A stretch of 19,673 bases of DNA from DASUZD01 sp036377055. GTDB lineage: Bacteria; Actinomycetota; Thermoleophilia; Gaiellales; Gaiellaceae. Both the position numbers and the translations under genes were made by a program. The stretch covers positions 1 through 19,673 of the forward strand of contig DASUZD010000030.1 in the NCBI GenBank assembly GCA_036377055.1. Reading direction: 5' to 3'. Every line of letters starts with the position of its first letter. The stretch's first letter is position 1. Below the pieces are notes generated by a model that saw only the letters and a program-made list of their open reading frames with translations, made no database searches and had not been told where the DNA came from. Positions 1 to 7,768 of the stretch are shown here, piece after piece.

Positions 1-711
1 GCGCGTCGGGTTCTGCGCCGCGAAGGTGCTCGCGACCGTCAGCGTCGTCTCCTGCGGCGGGGCGGCGGGATCGCCGGCGGGGACGTTGGTCCAGCCGCTC
101 GCAGGCGCGAAGCTCGCGACCTGGTACGAGATCCCGAACGCCGCCGCTCCGGCCTGCTCGTCGGCGATGACCGGCTTGGTCAGGACGCCGCGGGTCGAGA
201 AGAAGTTCGCGAAGTCGACAGTCGGGCCGGCGATTCCGGACTGCCTGCCTCCGACCCAATCGACCTGCGCGACCTTCTTGCCCGCTCGCTCGGCTGAGGC
301 CGCGAGCGTGTCGGCCTGGAGGACGCCGGCGCCCGAGAACGAGGTCGAGTTGGCGAACGCGTCGCCGGTGCGGTGGAAGGTGTTGTTCGTGGAGCCGTGC
401 TCGCTCGGCCAGGTGCCGGTCATGAGCGTGTACCAGCCGACGCCGGTGTTGGGCGGGAACGCCTGGAGGAGCCCGTTCGCTCCGCGGACGCCCGCGTCCA
501 TCAGCGCCTTGTAGGTCGGCATCTGTCCAGCGGCGGCGTAGCTCTCCATCAGATCCGGGCGCATGCCGTCGGACGTGAAGAAGAGCACCTTCGAGGCGGT
601 CGGCTTGCCGGACGGAGGTGCAGAGCTACCGATGCTCGCCCTCCCGCCGAACAAGATCACGAGCACGAGAATCAAGCAGGCCGCGACGGCCGGGCGCATC
701 AACCGAGACAT
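1..711 (-). CDS. Secreted alkaline-phosphatase-superfamily phosphodiesterase, C terminus cut by window edge
   Basis: Reads leftward from an ATG at 711 and stays open to base 1, so 237 N-terminal residues are visible and the C terminus is missing. A purine-rich GGGGAG Shine-Dalgarno lies 7 bases before the ATG. Residues 7-25 form a hydrophobic Sec-type signal peptide, so the enzyme is probably exported. The mature part has the hallmarks of type I phosphodiesterase/nucleotide pyrophosphatase enzymes: FFTSDGMRPD with the metal-binding Asp at residue 48, and PPNTGVGWYTLMTG with Thr89 in the place of the family nucleophile, followed by PSEHG. The family hydrolyses phosphate mono- or diesters with two metal ions. 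The real substrate cannot be told from this fragment. It lies 79 bp downstream of trpS on the same strand but seems to have its own promoter. The plus-strand ORF in the same place is an antisense shadow. Confidence 0.85.
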   Translation of the reverse strand, partial: MSRLMRPAVAACLILVLVILFGGRASIGSSAPPSGKPTASKVLFFTSDGMRPDLMESYAAAGQMPTYKALMDAGVRGANGLLQAFPPNTGVGWYTLMTGTWPSEHGSTNNTFHRTGDAFANSTSFSGAGVLQADTLAASAERAGKKVAQVDWVGGRQSGIAGPTVDFANFFSTRGVLTKPVIADEQAGAAAFGISYQVASFAPASGWTNVPAGDPAAPPQETTLTVASTFAAQNPTR

Positions 712-730
712 AGCATCTCTCCCCTGAGAG

Positions 731-758
731 TTGACGCCTCGGGAATCTAAAGCGTCAA
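731..758. promoter_or_regulatory. 7-bp inverted repeat spanning the -10 box, candidate operator
   Basis: TTGACGC at 731-737 is matched by GCGTCAA at 752-758, a perfect inverted repeat with a 14-base spacer. The spacer contains the candidate -10 box (744-749) of the phosphodiesterase promoter. That position suits a repressor operator. It could instead be a stem with a long loop at the end of the trpS transcript, but there is no T-run. Confidence 0.35.
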
Positions 759-772
759 GCGTGGTTGGGCAA
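744..772 (-). promoter_or_regulatory. Candidate sigma70-type promoter for the phosphodiesterase gene
   Basis: On the minus strand, TTGCCC (772-767) and TAGATT (749-744) are separated by exactly 17 bases and lie about 33 bp ahead of the ATG at 711. The boxes resemble -35 and -10 consensus sequences. This is visual matching only, with no transcript evidence. Confidence 0.4.
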
Positions 773-790
773 TAGGTCCTGTGGGTCGGC

Positions 791-1831
791 TCAGAGACCC
801 CGAGGCCGCGCCGCGCCGAAGAATCGGCCCGCTTCGGCCTTCACGAAGCCCATCGCGTCGTACATCCGGTCCAGCGTCGGCTGCGATGCGTTCCGTGCCT
901 TCTCCGCGCCGCGGGCGAGCAGGCGCTGGAGCTCGACCGGGTCGCCGCGGAGCTCCTCGTAGCGGAGACGGATCGGGTCGAACAGCTCGACGACCGCCTC
1001 GGCCACGTCCGTCTTGAAGGGCCCGTAGCCCTGCCCGTCGTAGCGGACCTCGATCTCGTCGAACGACTCGCCAGTCGCGACCGACATGATCTCGATCAGG
1101 TTCGAGATCCCCGGCTTGCCGTCGGGGTCGTACACAATCTCGCGCCCCGAGTCGGTGACCGCCGAGCGGACCTTCCTGCGCAGGACGTCGGGCGGGTCGG
1201 CGATCAGCACCGTCCCCTGCGGCGTGCCGTCGGTCGTCGACATCTTCCGCTCCGGCTCCTGGAGGTCCATGATCCGCGCGCCGGCCTCCGGGATGCGGCC
1301 CTCGGGGATCGTGAACGTCTCCCCGAAGCGCGAGTTGAAGCGCTCCGCGATGTCGCGCGTGAGCTCGATGTGCTGGCGCTGGTCGTCGCCGACCGGCACG
1401 GCGTCGGTCTGGTAGAGCAGGATGTCGCCCGCCATCAGGACGGGGTACGTGAAGAGCGCGGCGGAGACGAACTCGCGTCGCTCGGACTTGTCCTTGAACT
1501 GCGTCATCCGGCTGAGCTGGCCGAAGCTCGTCACGGCCGAGAGCAGCCAAGCCGACTCGGCGTGCGCCGAGACGTGGCTCTGGCAGAAGACGGTCGAGCG
1601 CTCGGGATCGAGCCCGACCGCGAAGAGCAAGGCCGCGAGGTCGACGGTCGCTGCGCGAAGCGCTTCGGGGTCGTGCTCGACCGAGATCGAGTGCAGGTCG
1701 ACGATGCAGAAGAAGGCGTCGCCCTCCTGCTGCATGGCGACGTACTGGCGGAAGCCGCCGCTGTAGTTGCCGAGGTGCTTCGCGCCTGTGGGTTGGATGC
1801 CGCTGAAGATGCGCATGGGTCGAGGGTCCAT
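791..1831 (-). CDS. trpS: Tryptophan--tRNA ligase (TrpRS)
   Basis: A 346-residue class Ic aminoacyl-tRNA synthetase that charges tRNA-Trp with tryptophan using ATP in the cytoplasm. The Rossmann start IFSGIQPTG leads into the HIGH-like motif TGAKHLGN (residues 15-22). The domain continues through GDILLYQTDAVPVGDDQRQH, which lines the Trp/ATP site. The KMSKS-equivalent is KMSTT at residues 196-200, so the last Lys is replaced by Thr. Length is normal for bacterial TrpRS (about 330-350). The ATG at 1831 is used here; a second in-frame ATG at codon 6 sits closer to the conserved start and is possible. Neither has a strong Shine-Dalgarno. No T-box or Trp-codon leader peptide was recognised upstream. 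The secreted phosphodiesterase gene follows on the same strand. Confidence 0.95.
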   Translation of the reverse strand: MDPRPMRIFSGIQPTGAKHLGNYSGGFRQYVAMQQEGDAFFCIVDLHSISVEHDPEALRAATVDLAALLFAVGLDPERSTVFCQSHVSAHAESAWLLSAVTSFGQLSRMTQFKDKSERREFVSAALFTYPVLMAGDILLYQTDAVPVGDDQRQHIELTRDIAERFNSRFGETFTIPEGRIPEAGARIMDLQEPERKMSTTDGTPQGTVLIADPPDVLRRKVRSAVTDSGREIVYDPDGKPGISNLIEIMSVATGESFDEIEVRYDGQGYGPFKTDVAEAVVELFDPIRLRYEELRGDPVELQRLLARGAEKARNASQPTLDRMYDAMGFVKAEAGRFFGAARPRGL

Positions 1832-2010
1832 TCTCTCGTGAAGGGAGGTCGAGGTCGAGCGAGGCGGGCTGTCGGCTGCGCTATGCGCGCAGGCTCCCGC
1901 CGCGCTCGCGAGGCCAGGGCCAGTCGTTGCGCGTTGCGGGAGTCACAGGGCGGGAGGTTACCCGTCCTTCGCGCTCGTCGAAAGGGCGAGTGCGGCGTGG
2001 CAGGGGAAAA
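1832..2010. other. Intergenic region upstream of trpS
   Basis: This stretch lies between the divergent trpS and RHS genes. On the minus strand, TTTCGA (1983-1978) and TAACCT (1960-1955), spaced 17 bases, could be a trpS promoter with a leader of roughly 115 bases. The -35 match is poor. A CTCG/CGAG mini-hairpin occurs around 1973-1990. No convincing coding sequence was seen. Confidence 0.3.
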
Positions 2011-2061
2011 GCCGGCGACCGCATGCCCCTAGGTTCGCAATCCAGGGAGGCTGTCGCCGGC
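2011..2061. ncRNA. Possible structured element, copy 1 of a duplicated two-block motif
   Basis: A perfect 9-bp inverted repeat, GCCGGCGAC at 2011-2019 and GTCGCCGGC at 2053-2061, encloses the sequence TAGGTTCGCAATCC (2030-2043) followed directly by AGGGAGGCTGTCGCC (2044-2058). The same two blocks recur at 2162-2199. If transcribed, a closed stem with a conserved interior would result, as in a riboswitch-like or other cis-regulatory RNA. It does not match any riboswitch class I can recall. The strand is uncertain, because it lies upstream of the candidate RHS promoter and could belong to a trpS-directed transcript. Confidence 0.35.
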
Positions 2062-2103
2062 CAACGCGAGGATAGCGCGCCAGGCCTGATTGGACGAGGG
2101 AAT

Positions 2104-2119
2104 GTCCGAAAAATCAGAC
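2104..2119. promoter_or_regulatory. Imperfect dyad upstream of the RHS promoter
   Basis: GTCCGA and TCAGAC flank an AAAA centre, giving five paired positions and one mismatch. It sits 5 bp before the candidate -35 box, a usual place for a regulator site. This is a weak, purely visual call. Confidence 0.25.
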
Positions 2120-2124
2120 CCTGT

Positions 2125-2153
2125 TTGACGCGCGTTCCCCAATGTGCTTAGGT
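2125..2153 (+). promoter_or_regulatory. Candidate sigma70-type promoter for the RHS gene
   Basis: TTGACG (2125-2130) and TTAGGT (2148-2153) are spaced by 17 bases. The predicted start near 2160 would place copy 2 of the duplicated motif at the very 5' end of the RHS mRNA, leaving a leader of about 67 bases. Confidence 0.4.
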
Positions 2154-2161
2154 CGCTGCCG

Positions 2162-2199
2162 TAGGTTCGCAATCCGGCTGGCGGAGGGAGGCCGTCCCC
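2162..2199 (+). repeat. Copy 2 of the duplicated two-block motif, in the RHS 5' leader
   Basis: TAGGTTCGCAATCC at 2162-2175 is identical to 2030-2043 (14 of 14). AGGGAGGCCGTCCCC at 2185-2199 matches 2044-2058 at 13 of 15 positions. A 9-base insertion separates the two blocks here, while they abut in copy 1. The copies are 132 bp apart in direct orientation. This copy lies just upstream of the GGGGAGG Shine-Dalgarno (2214-2221) of the RHS gene. It may be a cis-regulatory RNA, a repeated protein-binding site or a remnant of a duplication. Confidence 0.5.
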
Positions 2200-2226
2200 C
2201 TCTCGCCGTCTCGAGGGGAGGCACTG

Positions 2227-5200
2227 ATGGAGCTCAGGCCGTGCTCGCGCGTGGCGTCTGCCCTGTTTGGACCTCGGCGCTCGGCTGCGCCTGGGCCACG
2301 AACAACCGCGCCAAACCGAACGCAGCGGTGGCATCTCTACGCGCTCGTCTTCGGCGCGTCTTTGGTGCTCTTGCTGGGGCTTTCGAGCGCCGGGTCGGCT
2401 TTCGGGATGCGTGTCGGCGGGCTGGGCGTCCGCGGAACGCGCGTCGGTGGCCGTCGGTTGGCGGGAGGGCCGGATCGGGGGCGGCCGGTGAAAAGGGTCG
2501 TTGTCTCGGTGCTCGCCTTCAAGCACCGCTTCGGTCAGTCCGGCAGCCGGCGGGTCGAGGCGGTCAGGCGCGAAGCCGGTGTGTCGCCGCGTTTCGCGCA
2601 GATGGAGGACTCGCCTCGGAGGCTGGCCGCCTTCACGCAGTGCCCGGCGGTCGGCAACGACACGAGCTGCGGCGTTCTGGTGACGGTCACCGACAGCGGC
2701 ACCCAGGTGCAGAGCGATCCGAGCCAGGGCCCGTTCGACGGGGTCGAGGACACCCTGATCGGAGTGCAGAACAACTCGAGCTCCACCATCGGGAGCTTGG
2801 TCTTGTCGGCGAACACCGACCTGTTCGGCTTCGACGGCGACGGGCTCTGCTCGGGGGTCAACTCCGGCGGGAGGACGCCCTTCGCTCCACCGCCGGCGGG
2901 CTGCCCGTTCGGCCCGACCGGCTACGAGGGGCCCGGCACGAGCTTCTCGAACATCAACCCCTCGGCGACAGGCGGCGTCGTCAACTTCAACCCCGGCATC
3001 GCGCCGGGCGGGTCCGGGTACTTCACGCTCGAGGAATCCTTGACCGGGGCGACGGTCTTCACCGGTGGCCCGGGCGGGTCGGAGCAGGGCGGTCCCTCCT
3101 CGAACCCCGCTGAGCACCCGGTCGGAGCTTCGTGCGGTAAGCCCGTGAATTGCGCGACCGGCGCTTTCTGGCACCAGTGGGACGATCTTCGTGTTCCGGG
3201 GCGCGGCGTCCCGCTCGACTTCCAGCGGACGTACAACTCGGCGACCGCCGGCACGGATGGCCCGCTCGGCTTCGGCTGGACCGACAGCTACAAGATGTCG
3301 CTCGCCGTCGACCCGAGCTCGGGAAACGTCACGGTTAGCCAAGAGAACGGTTCGACGGTGACCTTCAACCCGAACGGTTCCGGCGGCTACGTGGCCGCGC
3401 CGCGCGTACTGGCGACGCTCGTGAAAAACGGCGACGGAACTTACACGTTCACGCGCAACGCCGACCTCGTCCACTACACCTTCTCGTCGGCCGGGCAGCT
3501 GCTGAAGGAGGTCGACCGGAACGGCTATACGACCACGCTCAGCTACAGCGGCTCGCAGCTTGCTTCGGTGACCGACCCGGCCGGGCGCACCTTCACGTTC
3601 ACCTACACGGGCTCGCACATCACCAGCGTGACCGGGCCTGGGCCGCGAACGGAGTCGTTCGCATACGACGGATCGGGCAACCTGGCGAGCGCGACCGACC
3701 CGGCGAACGGCGTCTGGTCGTTCACGTACGACGCGAACCACCGGCTGTTGACGATGAAAGACCCGCGCGGCGGGGTGACGACGAACGTGTACGACGGCTC
3801 CGGTCGCGTGACGAGCCAGGCCGACCCGATGAACCGCACGACCACGTGGTCGTACTCGGGGAACACCGCCTCGCCCGCGGGCGGCACCACGACGGTCACC
3901 GATCCCAAGGGCAACGTCACCAACCTCAACTTCGCGAACCTGGAGCTGCTCTCGAAGACACGGGGCGTCGGCACCGGCGTCGCCGCCACGACCAGCTACG
4001 CCTACGACCCGGCGACGCTGGGCATCACCTCGATCACCGACCCGGACAACCACACGAGCACCGCGACCTACGACGCGAGCGGCAACCAGATCAGCTTCAC
4101 CGACGCGCTCAACCGCAGGACGACCGCCACCTACAACAGCCTCAATGAGCCACTCACAGTCACCGATCCGACCAACGTCACGACCACCCGCACCTACGAC
4201 GCGAACGGCAACCTGCTCACCGTCTCGCGGCCGCTCAACGGCACGCAGACGAAGACGATCACCTCCGGCTACGGCGACGTCGGCCACCCGGGCGACATCA
4301 CCAGCGTCACCGACCCGAACGGACACGTAAGCACGCTCACCTACGACAGCCAGGGCGACCTGGCCAGCATCACCGACGCGCTCGGCGACAAGACCACTCT
4401 CACGTACGACCCATTGGGTGAGCGCATCTCAGCGGTCAGCCCGCGCGGCAACACGACCAGCTACAGCTACGACGCGCTCGGGCGGCTCATCCAGACCACG
4501 GATCCGCTCGGCCACACCAGCAAGGAGAGCTACGACGCAGATAGCAACCTCGCGACCAGCAGTGACGGCAAGAACAACACCACCAGCTACAGCTACGACG
4601 CCGACAACGAGCTGACCAAGATCACGCGTCCCAACGCGACAACGCTCCAGTACGGCTACGACGGCGGCGGCAACCAGACGAGCCAGACCGACGGCGCGAG
4701 CCACACCACGAGCTACAGCTACGACGCGCTCAACCGCCTCAGCTCGATCACCGATCCGCTCAACCGCACTACCAGCTTCGGCTACGACCTCGCCGGCAAC
4801 CGCACCTCGCTCACCAACCCCAGCGGCCAGAAGACGAGCTATGGCTACGACGCCGCCAACGAGCTCACCTCGATCAGCTACAGCGACGGCAAGACGCCCA
4901 ACGTCGGCTACACGTACACCGCGAACGGGTTCCGCGCCAGCATGACCGACGGAACCGGCACCACCACCTACGGCTACGACCAACTCAACCGGCGCACCGG
5001 CCAGACCAACGGCGCCGGCCAGAACGTCTCCTACGGCTACGACCTCAACGACAACCTCGTCAGCATCACCTACCCGAACGGAAAGACCGTCAGCCGCAGC
5101 TACGACAACGCCAACCGACTCTCGAGCATCACCGACTGGCTCGGAAACCGGACCAGCTTCACCGACGATGCAGACAGCAACATCACCGGCATCGCCTACG

Positions 5201-7698
5201 CCAACGGCGTCACGGCGACCAGGAGCTTCGACGCCGCCGATCAGCTCAGCAGCATCAGCGACACGAAGTCCGGCGGCCCCACGCTCGCGAGCTTTACGTA
5301 CACGCGCGACGCGAACGGGCACGTGACCAGCACCACGCCGACCGGGACCGGCCAAGGCAGCAACGAGACGTACGGCTACAACGCCCTCGACCAACTCACG
5401 GCCGTCAACTCCAACACCTACACGTACAACGCCGCCGACAACATCACCAAGCTCGCCAACGGCGCCACCGTCGCCTACGACGCCGCCGACGAAGCAACGA
5501 GCTACACGCCCTCCGGCGGCTCGGCCACGACGCTCACGTACAACCAGCAAGGCGATCGTCTCAAAGGCCTGAACGGCGCCACGTACGCCTACGACCAGGC
5601 GAACCGGCTCACCTCGTCGTCTTCGGGCAGTGGCGGCGGGAGCACGACCGGGCTGATCGCCGGTGGCCAGTTCCATAGCCTGGCCGTGCGGAACGACGGC
5701 ACGGTCTGGGCCTGGGGGTACAACGCCGACGGCGAGCTCGGTAACGGCACGACGACGAACCGGACGACCCCGGCGCAGGTCAGCGGGCTGAGCGGCGCGA
5801 CTGCGGTCGCTGCCGGAGATCTCCACTCCCTGGCGCTCACGAGCGGCGGGGCCGTGAAGAGCTGGGGTCAGAACCAGTTCGGCCAGCTCGGCGACGGCAC
5901 CACGACGAACCGGACGACACCGGTGCAGGTAAGCGGTCTCACAGGCGTGACCGCGGTCGCCGCGGGGAACTACCACAGCCTCGCTCTGCGCTCGGACGGA
6001 ACCGTGGCCACCTGGGGGTACAACGGCGCCGGCGAGCTCGGAGACGGCACCGTCACGACCCGCACGACGCCGGTCACCGTCCAAGGCCTCTCGGGCGTCG
6101 TCGCGATCGCGGGCGGCGGCCTCCCGAGCTTTGCCGGCCACTCCGTGGCGCTCAAGAGCGACGGCACCGTCTGGACGTGGGGCTACGACAAGCACGGCCA
6201 GCTCGGCATCGGCTCGACCAGCTCGACGACGACGCCGCAGAAGGTGGCGCTGACCGGCGTGACCGCGATCGCCGCGAGCGGCGACAACACGTACGCGCTC
6301 AAGAGCGACGGCACCGTCTGGGCCTGGGGTGACGACGGCTACGGCCAGCTCGGAAACACCTCCGTCAGGGGCAGTCAGTCGACGACGCCGGTCCAGGTCG
6401 CGATCAGCGGCGTCGCCGCGATCGCCGCCGGGGGCACGCACGCGCTGGCGCTGAAGAAGGACGGCACCGTGTGGGGTTGGGGCAACAACAACACCGGCGA
6501 GCTCGGCGACGGCGGCGCCTGCGGCAAGACCTGCACCACGCCGGTGCAGATCAGCCTCAGCAACGTGGCCGTCCTCGCGGCCGGCTACGTCCACAGCCTC
6601 GCCGCGCTCAGCGACGGCACGGTCAAGGCGTGGGGCCGGAACGCCGAGGGTGAGCTCGGCGACGGCACCACCACCGTCCGCCTCACCCCGGTGACCACGA
6701 GCGGCCTGAGCGGCGTCAAGCCCGGCGGCGCCGCAGTCACCTACACGTACGACGGCGACGGGCTCCGCGCGACCAAGACCAGCAACGGCGCAACGCTCAA
6801 GTTCGCGTGGAGCCTCTCCGGCGGCATCCCGCTACCGCTCACCGACGGTTCGACCAATTACGTCTACGACGACACCGGCGTCGCGATCGAACAGATCGAC
6901 GGCACCGGAACAGCTCTCTACTACCAGCACGACCAGCTCGGCTCCACCCGTCTCCTGACCGATCAAAGCGGCAACACAGCCGCCACCTTTGCCTACGACG
7001 CCTATGGCAATCTCGTGAACAAGACGGGCACGAGCGACACGCCGCTTCGCTGGAACGGCCGGTACCAAGACACCGAAACCGGCCTCTACTACCTCCGGGC
7101 CCGCTACTACGACCCGCAAACGGCCCAGTTCCTGACCCGGGATCCGCTCGCGCCGCTGACGCAGGATGCGTACGGGTACTCGGAGGAGAATCCCCTCAAC
7201 TGGGCCGACCCGCTCGGGCTCGGCTGCGGCTGGACGAGTCCCTGGGACTGTGTCTGGGACGCGGTCAAGTGGGCCTGGAACGAAGTGTCCTCACACGCCG
7301 ACGAAATCTCGACCGTCTCAGCCAACCTCGCGCTCGCATCTTCCATTGTGGGGTGTGAGCCGTGTGCCGCCGTGCTCGGCGGAATCTCGCTCGTCACGGG
7401 CGCGATCTCGACCGGACAGGAGATCAAGGACGGCGACTACGTCTGGGCTGCAATCGACGGCGCGACCGCCTTGCTCGGGTCGTCGAAATACTTGGCGCAG
7501 CTGCTCGACGAAGCGGCGACGATTTCGTGGGATGCGAACCGCCTGGCCTGGGCGGCGCGAGCAGCCCATTCACGTGACCTGCTCGAGAGACTCCAATTCC
7601 AGCTCGACGCCCTGTCGACGACGCTGACCGACATCGAATACGAGATCAAGCAGCTCCAGGAGGAGAAACAGCAAGATCCGTGTTCGGCGGCGGCCTGA
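2227..7698 (+). CDS. Giant secreted RHS/YD-repeat protein with an inserted seven-bladed RCC1 propeller and an unknown C-terminal tip
   Basis: A protein of 1823 residues. The start is supported by a GGGGAGG Shine-Dalgarno 5 bases before the ATG. Residues 36-60 form a hydrophobic export segment after a long basic N-region. Residues about 139-274 form a Cys-containing beta-rich domain with FGFDGDG and APGGSGYFTLEE. Residues about 307-375 match the DUF6531 entry region of RHS proteins. More than 20 YD repeats follow to about residue 1135. A Ser/Gly linker leads to seven RCC1 repeats (about 1142-1498, each about 50 residues with a DGTVWAWG-type strand and ELGDGTTT-type turn). YD repeats then resume, and the RHS core runs from RWNGRYQDTETGLYYL at 1608 to ADPLGL ending at 1665. 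The last 157 residues are variable: a hydrophobic Gly/Ala segment, a CEPC pair and a coiled-coil-like end. RHS proteins form shells that carry a toxic or effector tip. The role of this one is unknown. Base composition is less GC-rich than the housekeeping genes nearby. Confidence 0.9.
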   Translation: MELRPCSRVASALFGPRRSAAPGPRTTAPNRTQRWHLYALVFGASLVLLLGLSSAGSAFGMRVGGLGVRGTRVGGRRLAGGPDRGRPVKRVVVSVLAFKHRFGQSGSRRVEAVRREAGVSPRFAQMEDSPRRLAAFTQCPAVGNDTSCGVLVTVTDSGTQVQSDPSQGPFDGVEDTLIGVQNNSSSTIGSLVLSANTDLFGFDGDGLCSGVNSGGRTPFAPPPAGCPFGPTGYEGPGTSFSNINPSATGGVVNFNPGIAPGGSGYFTLEESLTGATVFTGGPGGSEQGGPSSNPAEHPVGASCGKPVNCATGAFWHQWDDLRVPGRGVPLDFQRTYNSATAGTDGPLGFGWTDSYKMSLAVDPSSGNVTVSQENGSTVTFNPNGSGGYVAAPRVLATLVKNGDGTYTFTRNADLVHYTFSSAGQLLKEVDRNGYTTTLSYSGSQLASVTDPAGRTFTFTYTGSHITSVTGPGPRTESFAYDGSGNLASATDPANGVWSFTYDANHRLLTMKDPRGGVTTNVYDGSGRVTSQADPMNRTTTWSYSGNTASPAGGTTTVTDPKGNVTNLNFANLELLSKTRGVGTGVAATTSYAYDPATLGITSITDPDNHTSTATYDASGNQISFTDALNRRTTATYNSLNEPLTVTDPTNVTTTRTYDANGNLLTVSRPLNGTQTKTITSGYGDVGHPGDITSVTDPNGHVSTLTYDSQGDLASITDALGDKTTLTYDPLGERISAVSPRGNTTSYSYDALGRLIQTTDPLGHTSKESYDADSNLATSSDGKNNTTSYSYDADNELTKITRPNATTLQYGYDGGGNQTSQTDGASHTTSYSYDALNRLSSITDPLNRTTSFGYDLAGNRTSLTNPSGQKTSYGYDAANELTSISYSDGKTPNVGYTYTANGFRASMTDGTGTTTYGYDQLNRRTGQTNGAGQNVSYGYDLNDNLVSITYPNGKTVSRSYDNANRLSSITDWLGNRTSFTDDADSNITGIAYANGVTATRSFDAADQLSSISDTKSGGPTLASFTYTRDANGHVTSTTPTGTGQGSNETYGYNALDQLTAVNSNTYTYNAADNITKLANGATVAYDAADEATSYTPSGGSATTLTYNQQGDRLKGLNGATYAYDQANRLTSSSSGSGGGSTTGLIAGGQFHSLAVRNDGTVWAWGYNADGELGNGTTTNRTTPAQVSGLSGATAVAAGDLHSLALTSGGAVKSWGQNQFGQLGDGTTTNRTTPVQVSGLTGVTAVAAGNYHSLALRSDGTVATWGYNGAGELGDGTVTTRTTPVTVQGLSGVVAIAGGGLPSFAGHSVALKSDGTVWTWGYDKHGQLGIGSTSSTTTPQKVALTGVTAIAASGDNTYALKSDGTVWAWGDDGYGQLGNTSVRGSQSTTPVQVAISGVAAIAAGGTHALALKKDGTVWGWGNNNTGELGDGGACGKTCTTPVQISLSNVAVLAAGYVHSLAALSDGTVKAWGRNAEGELGDGTTTVRLTPVTTSGLSGVKPGGAAVTYTYDGDGLRATKTSNGATLKFAWSLSGGIPLPLTDGSTNYVYDDTGVAIEQIDGTGTALYYQHDQLGSTRLLTDQSGNTAATFAYDAYGNLVNKTGTSDTPLRWNGRYQDTETGLYYLRARYYDPQTAQFLTRDPLAPLTQDAYGYSEENPLNWADPLGLGCGWTSPWDCVWDAVKWAWNEVSSHADEISTVSANLALASSIVGCEPCAAVLGGISLVTGAISTGQEIKDGDYVWAAIDGATALLGSSKYLAQLLDEAATISWDANRLAWAARAAHSRDLLERLQFQLDALSTTLTDIEYEIKQLQEEKQQDPCSAAA
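3480..5625 (+). repeat. Tandem YD-repeat coding region
   Basis: Degenerate repeats of roughly 60-65 bases encode units like SYDALGRLxxxTDPLG. Several stretches are nearly identical at the DNA level, for example the AGCTACAGCTACGACG units near 4459, 4585 and 4708. In RHS proteins these units stack as beta-hairpins to build a hollow cocoon. Near-identical units are prone to recombination and misassembly. Confidence 0.85.
5650..6720 (+). repeat. Seven RCC1 repeats encoded inside the RHS gene
   Basis: Seven consecutive units of about 150 bases encode residues 1142-1498. Each has the pattern HSLAL-(K/R)-SDGTV-W-WG-xx-GELGDGTTT-TTPVQVxGLSG. Seven is the blade number of a closed RCC1-type propeller, so the insertion is a whole domain and not a fragment. 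Blades 4 and 5 depart most from the pattern, by small insertions or lost residues. Adjacent blades 1 and 2 share long identical stretches such as the GTTTNRTTP turn. Confidence 0.88.
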
Positions 7699-7768
7699 GC
7701 CGGCCGTCGACCACGTCAGATCCGATGAGCCATACGCGGAGGTGTGACGAGTTACCTTCTGGGTCGTC

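Noticed and set aside
26..514. Plus-strand ORF at the left edge
   Set aside because: It lies opposite the phosphodiesterase, whose frame has a signal peptide and catalytic motifs; the plus-strand product has none.
2030..2061. tRNA T-arm-like GGTTCGCAATCC
   Set aside because: The loop is 8 bases, the stem does not extend to 5 bp and no acceptor, D or anticodon arms can be drawn around it; the same holds for the copy at 2162.
2029..4326. Minus-strand ORF of 765 codons opposite the RHS gene
   Set aside because: It is an Arg/Val-rich antisense shadow of the YD repeats, with no recognisable domain, and the plus-strand frame has a signal sequence, RHS domains and a strong Shine-Dalgarno.
3480..5625. 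CRISPR-like or tandem non-coding repeat array
   Set aside because: The periodicity is in-frame coding for YD repeats and the units are degenerate, without unique spacers.
4429..6594. Minus-strand ORF of 721 codons opposite the YD and RCC1 repeats
   Set aside because: Its low-complexity repeats (VGVVVA, RGAVAELA) mirror the periodicity of the plus-strand repeats. High GC creates long open antisense frames here.
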